Notes under the pieces: generated by a model | Databases searched by the model: none | Seen by the model: only the letters and a program-made list of their open reading frames with translations | Told to the model about the DNA's origin: nothing | Position numbers and translations under genes: made by a program | Origin: Sphingomonadaceae bacterium | GTDB taxonomy: Bacteria > Pseudomonadota > Alphaproteobacteria > Sphingomonadales > Sphingomonadaceae | Direction: 5' to 3' | Length of the DNA stretch: 64,000 nucleotides | Assembly (NCBI GenBank): GCA_030147805.1 | Contig: JASBUR010000008.1 | Span: 170,550 to 234,549, forward strand | Part shown: positions 8,531 to 16,158 of the stretch, piece by piece | Layout: every line of letters begins with the position of its first letter | Position numbering within the stretch: the first letter of the stretch is position 1

Positions 8531-8740
8531 TCAGCTGCCCTGGGCGCGTGTCACGAGCTGATAGCGGCCTTCAAGGTTCACCTCCCGATCGCCTACGCGG
8601 CACCATCCGCCCCGCGCCGCCTCGACGCACTCGACAGTGATGTCGTTATATTCCCCGACCTCGATCACCTTCTGTCGGTCGCTTCCGTCCCTGGTCACGA
8701 TGTCGCCAATCGCGAATGAGCGCCCTAGATCCTTTGTCAT
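8531..8740 (-). CDS. small hypothetical phage protein, 69 aa
   Basis: A compact beta-rich protein (FAIGDIVTRDGSDRQKVIEV, later GWCRVGDREVNL). Similar short proteins are frequent in alphaproteobacterial phages, without known function. The ATG at 8740 overlaps the stop of the DnaC-like gene as ATGA, so it is translated from the same message. After its stop, 78 bases without a gene lead to the 280-residue gene. Confidence 0.65.
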   Translation of the reverse strand: MTKDLGRSFAIGDIVTRDGSDRQKVIEVGEYNDITVECVEAARGGWCRVGDREVNLEGRYQLVTRAQGS

Positions 8741-9543
8741 CGCGTTCGGTAGTCATCCCAGCCGAACGTCAGCACCACACCATCCCCGTCCTGCAGCCGC
8801 GACACCGCCCGCTCGCCGAGGTATGCCTTCATGCCGTTGAGGTCGACGTTGCCGGCGGCGATCGTCGGCTTCAGCTGCTGATACCGCAGGTCGATCACTC
8901 GGTGCAGCAGCGCACGCTCGGCATCGGTTCCGTACTGCACGCCGATCTCGTCGATCAGCAGCAGGTCTGGCGCCACGAAGCGCGCGATGACGGACGCCTC
9001 ATCCTCCTTCGCGCTGCGCGCCCAGCTGGCCTTGATCGCGGCGATCATCGACCAGGCGTCGGTGTAGAGCGGTTGGCAGCGGCCATGCAGTGCCAGTGCT
9101 GCGGCGCAGAGCAGGTGCGTCTTCCCCGTCCCCGGGCGGCCGATCAGCATCAGGCCGCTGCCGACCTTCCGCCGCGTATCGAAGCGCTCGCAGTAGAGCC
9201 GCACCGTCCGCAGCACCTTCGCCTGGTCACTGCCCGCCGGCGCCTCGTAGTTGTCGAAGGTCGCGCCGCGGAAGCGAACCGGCACGCCGAGCGCCACCAT
9301 GCGCGCCTCGGTGCGGCGCCGCGTCTCGTCGGCTTCGCGCTGCGCCTGCTCGTGGCGGCGCCGCGCCTCGTCCTCGGCTTCGCATGTCGCGCAGCTCGGG
9401 TCGAAGTCGAGCCGGCGCCCGCCGACCCAGACGTACGACACCCGGCCGATGAAGCTTCCATGCCGGGCGCAGTTGAACGGCTGTTCGGGCCCGCACTCCT
9501 CGCGCGGGGCTTCGGCTTCAGTGGGCAGCGGCTGCGTGGCCAT
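8737..9543 (-). CDS. DnaC-like helicase loader / AAA+ replication protein
   Basis: A 268-residue AAA+ ATPase. The N-terminus has a Cys/His cluster (C24xxH and CATC) that could bind zinc. A charged coiled coil follows, then Walker A GRPGTGKT near residue 135 and Walker B LLLIDEIG near residue 190, with a sensor region at the end. Proteins of this type load the replicative helicase at phage or host origins. It follows and overlaps the DUF1376 initiator gene by 26 bases, the usual initiator-loader pairing. Confidence 0.88.
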   Translation of the reverse strand: MATQPLPTEAEAPREECGPEQPFNCARHGSFIGRVSYVWVGGRRLDFDPSCATCEAEDEARRRHEQAQREADETRRRTEARMVALGVPVRFRGATFDNYEAPAGSDQAKVLRTVRLYCERFDTRRKVGSGLMLIGRPGTGKTHLLCAAALALHGRCQPLYTDAWSMIAAIKASWARSAKEDEASVIARFVAPDLLLIDEIGVQYGTDAERALLHRVIDLRYQQLKPTIAAGNVDLNGMKAYLGERAVSRLQDGDGVVLTFGWDDYRTR

Positions 9544-10552
9544 CGTCTATCTCCCAGCGGCTGAGGCGCTGCTCGCGAGCAGCAATCTGTTCGGGGGTCT
9601 CGTCGAAGCTGGTGGCGGGTTCGGCCATGCCGAGGCCGTTGCCGCGGCGGGGACGGCCGGCGCCGGTCGCGCCCGCTGCCTTGGCGGCACGTCGGGCGAT
9701 CGCCTGGCGCACCGGGGCGTCGAAGTAGTTCAGCGAATGGATGGGCACCTGGCTGATGGCGACCGTGTCGCGGATCAGCTCGATGATGTCTGTCTCGAAG
9801 ACCGCACCTGCGTCCAGCCACTCGCGGACGATCTGCTGGCTGCGGACGATCTGGCCGGGGTCGATGTTCCGGACGCCGGCCGTGCGGCACACATGGTCGG
9901 CAAGCTTGAGGTAATCGACCTCGGCAGCCGGCTCGCTCGCGCCCACGCCAACATCAACCACCCTAGACCCGGTCACTGTCCCTGTCTCTTGGGACCCCGG
10001 TGGTAGTCCCGTTGCGCTCCCGGTGGGAGGCGTGGCGGCTCCCACCGGGAGCGCCTTGGCAGCGCGTCGGGAGAGCGCCTTGGACTGCGGGTTGAGTGCC
10101 GCCAGCATTCCGACGGCCTCGGCGAGCGCGGCATCGAAAGGCTGTGGGTCGAAGGTGTGGCTGTAGCGGCGCGCATTGCCGGCGCCGCTCGACTTGCGCT
10201 GCGCGACCTTCTCGATCCACGCCTCGAGCGCCATCTCGGCGACGACCTTGTGATAGAGCCGGCCGTCGCTCGCCTTCACCCAGCCGCGTAGCGCTTCCGC
10301 CTTCAGCTTGCGCCAGGTGCGCAGGTCGCGCCCAAGGCCCGCCAGCTTCACAAGCTGCGTGTCGTCGTCGGCGAGCGAAGCGGCAGGCACCTGATGCCAA
10401 CTCGAAAGCCAGAGGTTGAAGCCCGCCCGCCAGGCGCCGTCGTCGGCGATGGCGTCGAACTCCGACGCGCGCAGGCGCACGATGTCGATCATCATCCGCG
10501 GGAAATCGCGCAGGTCGCAGGCGGCAGGTGTCATGGGTTCAGGTTCGTTCAT
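9518..10552 (-). CDS. DUF1376 phage replication initiator-like protein
   Basis: A 344-residue protein. Residues of about 14-115 match the DUF1376 pattern (RDFPRMMIDIVRLRASEFDAI, WHQVPAASLADDD, GRLYHKVVAEMALEAW), a winged-helix module found at the start of phage replication proteins. A Gly/Ser/Thr/Pro-rich linker (about 165-215) joins it to a helical C-terminal domain. The linker is encoded by an iteron-like DNA array. It is followed by the DnaC-like loader, so it is probably the phage origin-binding or primosomal protein. Confidence 0.8.
   Translation of the reverse strand: MNEPEPMTPAACDLRDFPRMMIDIVRLRASEFDAIADDGAWRAGFNLWLSSWHQVPAASLADDDTQLVKLAGLGRDLRTWRKLKAEALRGWVKASDGRLYHKVVAEMALEAWIEKVAQRKSSGAGNARRYSHTFDPQPFDAALAEAVGMLAALNPQSKALSRRAAKALPVGAATPPTGSATGLPPGSQETGTVTGSRVVDVGVGASEPAAEVDYLKLADHVCRTAGVRNIDPGQIVRSQQIVREWLDAGAVFETDIIELIRDTVAISQVPIHSLNYFDAPVRQAIARRAAKAAGATGAGRPRRGNGLGMAEPATSFDETPEQIAAREQRLSRWEIDDGHAAAAH
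9996..10054. repeat. iteron-like array and 16-bp inverted repeat; candidate phage origin
   Basis: Three copies of CCCGGTGG lie at 9996, 10019 and (inverted) 10042, exactly 23 bases apart. The last two form a perfect 16-bp inverted repeat, GCGCTCCCGGTGGGAG at 10014-10029 and its complement at 10039-10054, around a 9-base spacer. Each arm is itself a small palindrome (CTCCC-N3-GGGAG). The array sits in the linker-coding part of the replication gene, as lambda iterons sit in gene O. Confidence 0.55.
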
Positions 10553-10561
10553 TGTACTCGC

Positions 10562-10735
10562 CTACGCTGCTGAGTGGTCCAGCTGCCGGGATGCGGCGCT
10601 GTGGCATTCACAGATGTCCTCGATGATCATGCGGCGCAGCTCCAGCATCTGCAGCCTGTCCTCTGCAACCGGGAGAAGATCTATCGCCGCGCCGGGGGCT
10701 AGACCGACCTGAAGGATTTCAGGTGAGGTCGTCAT
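10562..10735 (-). CDS. small hypothetical phage protein, 57 aa
   Basis: A short acidic, helical protein (AEDRLQMLELRRMIIEDICE). The ATG at 10735 overlaps the stop of the DndC-like gene as ATGA; the longer frame to 10831 lies inside that gene and is rejected. Function unknown. It precedes the replication initiator gene by nine bases. Confidence 0.6.
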   Translation of the reverse strand: MTTSPEILQVGLAPGAAIDLLPVAEDRLQMLELRRMIIEDICECHSAASRQLDHSAA

Positions 10736-11970
10736 GCGCCCACCAGTTCGCGAAAGAGGATCGGCTCGACCGTGCCGTCCGGGTTCTTGCGATCGAGCCA
10801 CGCATCCATGCTGGGCTCGCTGCCATCCCACTTGTTCGGCCAGGTCCGCGCTGCGATGAGTTCGCGGATCCTCTCCTCCTCTTCAGCATTGAGGATGTCG
10901 ACGCCCGGCCGGCCGAGACGCGCAGCGGCGTCGTTGCACCGCGTCTGGATGTCGAGGACGCGACTGAGCGCCCAGCTGCGGGCCTCGAGCTTCAGCGGCC
11001 CGCCCCGCTGCCCCGAAGACGACAGCTTGCCATTCTTGAGCACCTCCGGCTCTGACTTGCGCAGCCGATGCTTGGCGAGGCGCAGTTCGCGGTATAGCGG
11101 CTTGAGCTCGAGCAACGGCGTCAAGTGCGTCCAGCCTTCCATGGCGACGATCACGTTGAGCGCGATGTCCTCGCTGGCCAGCGGGCAGCCGATGCAACCG
11201 GTCCTAGCGGCGATGTCGCGCGCCTGATCGTCGCCGCCATATGCATCGACGAGGATCCGGGTGTCCCAACCGCCGAACTCGCGCATGGGCGCGAACGCGA
11301 CCAGCCAGTCGAAGACGTTGCAGACCCGCCAGTGCAGGATCGGCGCCAGCGTTGCCACGCGGCCGCGGATGCCCGGGCTGTCGGGCAGTACCTGCTGATA
11401 CCACCCCTGCCCGCACTCGGCGCCATCCTTCGAACACGACATGGCGATCCGGCCGTCGCGCACCGCGCTCTCGCCCTCGCGGACGCCGGTCAGCATGAGG
11501 ATCGAGCCCTCGACGCCGGCGAGCGCAGAGGCCAGCGCCGCGGACATAGGGTCGACCTTGATCTGCCGCGTGCACCAGCGAAGCGTGCCGTTGTTCGGTG
11601 GCGGGACACCGCGTCCGAGCATGTAGACCATGAAGCGCTTGTCGAGCGGCGCCCGAACCACCTGAAGGTCGATCCACGGCCGCTGCGCCAGCTTTGCCAT
11701 GATTGCCGCAGCGGCAGCCTGGATCGGCGGAAGCTCTTGCCGGGTGTCGGCGTAGTAGACGCGGAGCACATCGGGCTGGGTCAGCTCGCCCGCCTCGATG
11801 AGGTGGATGAGCAGCGTGAGCAGCAATGTCGAATCCTTGCCGCCCGACCACGCGACGGCCTTGTGCCTGTGCTCGCTCCAATAGGCCTTGAGCGACTGCA
11901 AGGTCAGCTCGACAGCCTCCTCGTGCACCATGCGGGCGTCGCCAGCGAAGATGTTGGCTTGCCGCGTCAT
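10732..11970 (-). CDS. DndC-like PAPS-reductase-family sulfur enzyme (orphan)
   Basis: A 412-residue ATP-pyrophosphatase of the PAPS reductase/DndC group. The PP-loop SGGKDST is at residues 42-48. The segment LGRGVPPPNNGTLRWCTRQI closely resembles DndC, and further cysteines (SCSKDGAEC, GCIGC) could hold an iron-sulfur cluster. DndC makes DNA phosphorothioates with DndA, DndD and DndE; none of those is in the window. It is the last gene of the overlapping modification operon, starting within the methyltransferase stop (ATGA). A role in DNA or RNA sulfur modification is inferred; plain sulfate assimilation is less likely given the motif pattern. Confidence 0.8.
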   Translation of the reverse strand: MTRQANIFAGDARMVHEEAVELTLQSLKAYWSEHRHKAVAWSGGKDSTLLLTLLIHLIEAGELTQPDVLRVYYADTRQELPPIQAAAAAIMAKLAQRPWIDLQVVRAPLDKRFMVYMLGRGVPPPNNGTLRWCTRQIKVDPMSAALASALAGVEGSILMLTGVREGESAVRDGRIAMSCSKDGAECGQGWYQQVLPDSPGIRGRVATLAPILHWRVCNVFDWLVAFAPMREFGGWDTRILVDAYGGDDQARDIAARTGCIGCPLASEDIALNVIVAMEGWTHLTPLLELKPLYRELRLAKHRLRKSEPEVLKNGKLSSSGQRGGPLKLEARSWALSRVLDIQTRCNDAAARLGRPGVDILNAEEEERIRELIAARTWPNKWDGSEPSMDAWLDRKNPDGTVEPILFRELVGA

Positions 11971-14678
11971 GCCGCCTCCGCGTCTGCGCCGAGCAGCGCG
12001 AACATCGTCGGCATGGCGATCTTGTCCTCGGCGGCGCGCGTATAGCGGACCGCATCCGGGTAATATTTATCGCCGTTGAGCTCGACGCCGAGCCCGCGCC
12101 GGCCGAGCGCCACCGCGCGCGCCGGCACGGTGCCGATGCCCGCGAAGGGGTCGAACACCAACTCGCCCGGCATCGAGCGCAGCCGGATGAGCCGGTCGAC
12201 GATATCGATCTGGAGAGGGCATACGTGCTTCTCGCGGTTGCCGAGCGACTGCTCGTTGTTGAGCGTCCGCATCCGCGTGATGTCGCTCCACACCTGATCG
12301 CTGACCGCTTCGGGTGCGAGGCTCATGTAAGTCCGCGGCAGCCCGCCGCGCGGGTCGGCGGGGTCGCGGCCCGCCACGAGCTCGCCGAGGCGGACATGCT
12401 CCTCATGGTCGTAGATCGTGCCCTGCTGCGCTTCCTTGAACGCCTTGGGCAGCAGCGACGTCGGCAGCTTGGCCAGCTCGTCCGCGGTGAGGAAGCGGTC
12501 GCCCGACGATCGCCAGTGAGCGTGCGCGTCCACCTGCCACCGCGCCAGGCTGTACCCCTCCCCAGGGAGGGGTGTGAGCTCCCGGTGGTAGGGCTGGGGC
12601 TCGGCGTCCGGATCGTCGAAGTCGATGCACCGCGGCGGCTCGAGGCTCACTGGTGTGTCGGCATAGCCGCGCGATCGGTCGGTCTGCGGCCGGCGGAAGA
12701 TGAGAACATATTCCGGCACGCCGGCGCCCATCTTCGTGCTGTCCTTGAGCAGCTCGCCGTAGCTGAGGCGGTAGGTCTGGTTGTTCTCGCGCACGACATC
12801 GGTGTCGACGGTGATGCGCGCCATCAGGTCGAAGCCGTGGCGGCGGAAGTGCGCGCTGACCTCGTCGCTGAACGGATCGAGCGTCGGCGCGCCCTTGCCG
12901 GTGACGTTGCCGAATCGGATGCGGTCCTTGACGTGCACGCACGCCAGCCGCCCGGGCTTCAGGATCCGGAGCAGGTTCGGCGTCAGAAAGTCCATTTGCG
13001 CGAAGAAGTGGCCGTTGTCGTCGGTGTGGCCGAAGTCGTTGTAGCTCGGCGTGTACTCATACTGGTTGCCGAACGGCACCGAGGTGACGATCAGGTCCAC
13101 CGACGCGTCCGGCATCGCCGCCGTCTCAACGACGCTGTCGTTGTTGATCATCCGCCACCGCGGCGCCGGGCCGTCGGGCGTCTCGATGATGTCGCCGACC
13201 GCCTCCTGGCGGACGCAGCCGATCGACCGGTAGAAGCCGCTGTCGGCGTCGATGTGGTTGAGGCCGTAGCGGCGGATCAGCTCGGACATCCGCTCGACGA
13301 GCAGCTTGTGATCCTTCCACTTGCGCAGCAGGTCGCGCAGGATGGCAGCTTCGGTCTCGGCATAGATCAGGTCGATGACGACGGTCTTCGACTGCATGAA
13401 GCGCCACACCCGATGCACCGCCTGCAGGAAATCGTGGAACTTGTACCCGACGCCGACGAAGATTTCCCGGTGGCAGTGGTATTGGAAGTTCCGACCGGCG
13501 CCGAGCATAGACGGCTTGGCGGCCAGCCGGGCCACCCTGCCCTCGGCAAAATCGTCGGCGAGCGCCTCGTTCTGCTCGATGCGCTGCTTTCCGAAGACCG
13601 ACGCGACCTCTGGCAGCGCCGCCTCGATCGCCTTCCGCTCATCCTCGAGATCGTGCCAGAGGATGAAGTGATCATCCGGCGACGCCTCGACGATCTCGAC
13701 GGCCTTGGCGACGCGCAGGTCGATGGTCGACCGCTTTTCGCGCGCCGCCTGCACCACGCCGATCGCCGCGTCGCGGAACAGCGCCGCCTGTCCGCGATCG
13801 TCGGCGTCGGTACCGGCGATATCGGTCTTCACCTCGTGGAAGCGCACGTCGAGCTCGGGGAGGACATAGCCGTCGTCCGGCAGGCCGAGGTCTGAAGGCT
13901 TCTGAAGGAAGCATGCCCAGCTGCTGACCCAGAGCCAGAACTCCTCCTCCTTGTGCGGATAGAGGGTGAGGTCGCCCGCCTTCTCGCTGTTGCGCTGGAA
14001 GAAGCGCGTCAGCGCCTGGCCGCTGTCCATGATGCCGAGGAAGGCGGCGTAGTGGATCAGCTCCTTATACCGGTTCGGCGCCGGCATGGCGGTGGCCACC
14101 AGCCGGTAGGGCACGCGCGCGAACATCGGCACGAAGATCTGATAGGTCTCCGACCCATAGTCGCGAAGGCAGGCCGCCTCGTCGAGGCTGGCGAAGGTGA
14201 ACAGGTCGACGTCGATCTTGCCGTCGCGCACCGTCTCGATGTTGGTCAGGAAGTGGCGCGCGCCCTCCGCGGCGAGCGCCAGCACCTCGTCCGTCGACCG
14301 CACGAAGCGCAGGTCGATGCCGAGCAGCGCGGCGTCCTTCAACATCTCCGTCCGCGCGCCGAGCGGTCCGACGATCAGCGCCAGGTGCGGCAGCTCGGCG
14401 CGGCGCGGCGCGATCCCGTGCCGGAAGGCAAGCGCCAGCACCGCACGGCTCGCCGACAGCTGCATCGTCGACTTGCCGAGCCCGAAGGCGGCGAAGATCG
14501 CGCGGCGGCCGCCCTGCACCGCCCAGCGCACGATGTGCCGGTGATGCGCCTTCTCCGGCTTGCCGTCGGAGCGGTCGAGCAGGATGTCGGCGTCGGTGCA
14601 CGGCAGCCCGAGCATCGGCGCCGGCGGGCGCTTCGCCTCGAGGAAGGCGCGATAGGCGTCGGGCGCGAGCGTGGTCAT
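11967..14678 (-). CDS. SF2 helicase fused to DNA methyltransferase, 903 aa
   Basis: The N-terminal half is a superfamily 2 ATPase: AAFGLGKST at about residues 63-71, a DEAA box in SLDEAAC near 170, and a late QAVHRVWRF motif VI-like segment near 480. The C-terminal half is an amino-methyltransferase: TSVPFG near residue 533 replaces the usual (D/N/S)PP(Y/F), and DPFAGIGTVPARAVALGRRG near 843 is the SAM-binding FxGxG motif, so motif order is catalytic-before-SAM (beta class). The start at 14678 shares its A with the previous stop (TGATG). It probably methylates adenine N6 or cytosine N4 on translocated DNA; the target is unknown. Confidence 0.85.
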   Translation of the reverse strand: MTTLAPDAYRAFLEAKRPPAPMLGLPCTDADILLDRSDGKPEKAHHRHIVRWAVQGGRRAIFAAFGLGKSTMQLSASRAVLALAFRHGIAPRRAELPHLALIVGPLGARTEMLKDAALLGIDLRFVRSTDEVLALAAEGARHFLTNIETVRDGKIDVDLFTFASLDEAACLRDYGSETYQIFVPMFARVPYRLVATAMPAPNRYKELIHYAAFLGIMDSGQALTRFFQRNSEKAGDLTLYPHKEEEFWLWVSSWACFLQKPSDLGLPDDGYVLPELDVRFHEVKTDIAGTDADDRGQAALFRDAAIGVVQAAREKRSTIDLRVAKAVEIVEASPDDHFILWHDLEDERKAIEAALPEVASVFGKQRIEQNEALADDFAEGRVARLAAKPSMLGAGRNFQYHCHREIFVGVGYKFHDFLQAVHRVWRFMQSKTVVIDLIYAETEAAILRDLLRKWKDHKLLVERMSELIRRYGLNHIDADSGFYRSIGCVRQEAVGDIIETPDGPAPRWRMINNDSVVETAAMPDASVDLIVTSVPFGNQYEYTPSYNDFGHTDDNGHFFAQMDFLTPNLLRILKPGRLACVHVKDRIRFGNVTGKGAPTLDPFSDEVSAHFRRHGFDLMARITVDTDVVRENNQTYRLSYGELLKDSTKMGAGVPEYVLIFRRPQTDRSRGYADTPVSLEPPRCIDFDDPDAEPQPYHRELTPLPGEGYSLARWQVDAHAHWRSSGDRFLTADELAKLPTSLLPKAFKEAQQGTIYDHEEHVRLGELVAGRDPADPRGGLPRTYMSLAPEAVSDQVWSDITRMRTLNNEQSLGNREKHVCPLQIDIVDRLIRLRSMPGELVFDPFAGIGTVPARAVALGRRGLGVELNGDKYYPDAVRYTRAAEDKIAMPTMFALLGADAEAA

Positions 14679-15421
14679 CAGAATGCTCCTGACGGGATGC
14701 CGCCGAGCGTGCGGATCGGATCGGGCATCGGGATGTGCGGGATGAAGATGAGCTCGGCACCGGCCGCGGCCGCCGCGAGCTGCTCGTCGAAGGACAGGCG
14801 CCGCTTGGGACGGCCGCGCGCCGCCCGCTCCTTGGCGAGCACGTCGGCGAGGATGATGCGCTTCGCCTCCTTCGCGCTCTTCAGCTTGACGCGCAGCGCG
14901 CGATATTCCTCGAGCCGCTCCGGCGGACACCAGGCGGTGTGCGCCAGCCCGCCCTTCCGGCCTTGCGCCGCGGCGACCTCGGCGGGCAGCGACGTCCGGT
15001 ACCGCCGAAGCCCTTCGATCGTGCGGGCCCGGGTCTCGGCATCGCGCCACTGCTTGCGCGCCGCGCGCGAGCGGCGGAGGCGGTTCTTTGTCTTCGCGTT
15101 CGTCTGCTTTTGGCTGGCGGTGCGCTTGGCGATCGCTACCGGATCCGCCCCGATGACCGAGAGGTGCGCGCGGCAGCGCTCGACGCGCGCTTCGTCATCC
15201 ATCTTGAGCCCGAGGCGGCGGATCGCGGCGCCGGCGGCCCGGTGGTCGCAGCCGAAGTGCGCAGCCAGGTCCTTCAGCGAGACCTTGCGGGCGATCAGGC
15301 CCTCGACTTCGCCGCGCCGGCCCTTCCAGTCGATGTACGGCCGCACCGGCTTGGCCCGGCCGTCGAGGCCGAGCTGCCGCCCTTCTTCGGCGCGTTGGTC
15401 CCAGTCGATACGCTTCTTCAT
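14678..15421 (-). CDS. HTH-containing phage DNA-binding protein, 247 aa
   Basis: Near residues 25-70 a helix-turn-helix-like stretch is visible (EGLIARKVSLKDLAAHFGCD followed by AAGAAIRRLGLK). The middle is very basic and the C-terminus has CPPERLEEYRALRVKLKSAK, a motif seen in small alphaproteobacterial phage regulators. The start at 15421 overlaps the GP88-like stop (TGATG); the upstream extension to 15958 is a shadow of that gene. It may be a transcription or replication regulator, but no target is known. Confidence 0.65.
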   Translation of the reverse strand: MKKRIDWDQRAEEGRQLGLDGRAKPVRPYIDWKGRRGEVEGLIARKVSLKDLAAHFGCDHRAAGAAIRRLGLKMDDEARVERCRAHLSVIGADPVAIAKRTASQKQTNAKTKNRLRRSRAARKQWRDAETRARTIEGLRRYRTSLPAEVAAAQGRKGGLAHTAWCPPERLEEYRALRVKLKSAKEAKRIILADVLAKERAARGRPKRRLSFDEQLAAAAAGAELIFIPHIPMPDPIRTLGGIPSGAF

Positions 15422-16158
15422 CAATGCCTCGCGAAGGAGATGTTGCGGGTGGTCGACCAGCAGAGCGCGCAGGTGGCGCAGCAGTCGGTGGCGCCGGTCT
15501 GCGCCGGGCAGGGAATGGCCGACGTCGGCGTGCCCGGGTCGGCGATCTCGGCGCCGCGCGTCTCCAGCCCGCGGTTGGAAAAGCGGATGGCGAAGCGGTC
15601 CCACATCATCCGCGACAGGCCGTTCAGCAGCTTGCCGATCGGGTCGGTGTCGGGGCAGCGCGCCGTGAAGCCGAAGACGCGCAGGCCGGGGATGCGGGCC
15701 AACGCGCGTTTCCAGAGATAGACGTAGGCGATAGAATAGAAGTCGCCGAGGACGTGCAGCCGCACCGCGAATCCGGCCGGGTGCTGCCGCGCGAGCGCGT
15801 CGAGCTCGCGGTCGAGCGCGGCCTCGAGGTCGCCACCGGCGACGATCCGCTGCGCCCAGTTCATCCCGTTGCCGTAGCAATAGGCGAAGGCGGCGCAGTC
15901 GCGCGGGCAGGTGGCGCGCTCTTCCAGCGTCAGCGTGTAGATCGGCAGGCCGCGCCATTTGCCCTTCAGCACCGTCTTGCCGATCTTGCGGCTATTGTGC
16001 CCCGACTTCAGCACATGACCGGCGTCGGCCGGCGTCGTGACGCGGTTGCCGAAGATGGTCCGCGCCGATCGCAGCGCCGGGTCGTAGGCGGGCAGCACGA
16101 CGCTGTGCCCGGAGGGCTTGATCGACCCGTGTCGGCGGAGCGTGGTCGCGGTCGGCAT
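15421..16158 (-). CDS. GP88-like cysteine-rich phage protein, 245 aa
   Basis: The protein contains CPRDCAAFAYCYGNGMNWA in the middle and a C-terminal Cys cluster (CPAQTGATDCCATCALCW), a layout I associate with the phage gene-88-like family. The clustered cysteines could bind zinc or an iron-sulfur centre. Its function is unknown. The ATG at 16158 overlaps the ParB-like stop (TGATG). It is part of the same uninterrupted modification/replication operon. Confidence 0.55.
   Translation of the reverse strand: MPTATTLRRHGSIKPSGHSVVLPAYDPALRSARTIFGNRVTTPADAGHVLKSGHNSRKIGKTVLKGKWRGLPIYTLTLEERATCPRDCAAFAYCYGNGMNWAQRIVAGGDLEAALDRELDALARQHPAGFAVRLHVLGDFYSIAYVYLWKRALARIPGLRVFGFTARCPDTDPIGKLLNGLSRMMWDRFAIRFSNRGLETRGAEIADPGTPTSAIPCPAQTGATDCCATCALCWSTTRNISFARH

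Noticed and set aside
10732..11970. Simple assimilatory PAPS reductase (cysH)
   Set aside because: No cys genes nearby, and the GRGVPPPN..RWC segment and extra cysteines fit the DndC type better.
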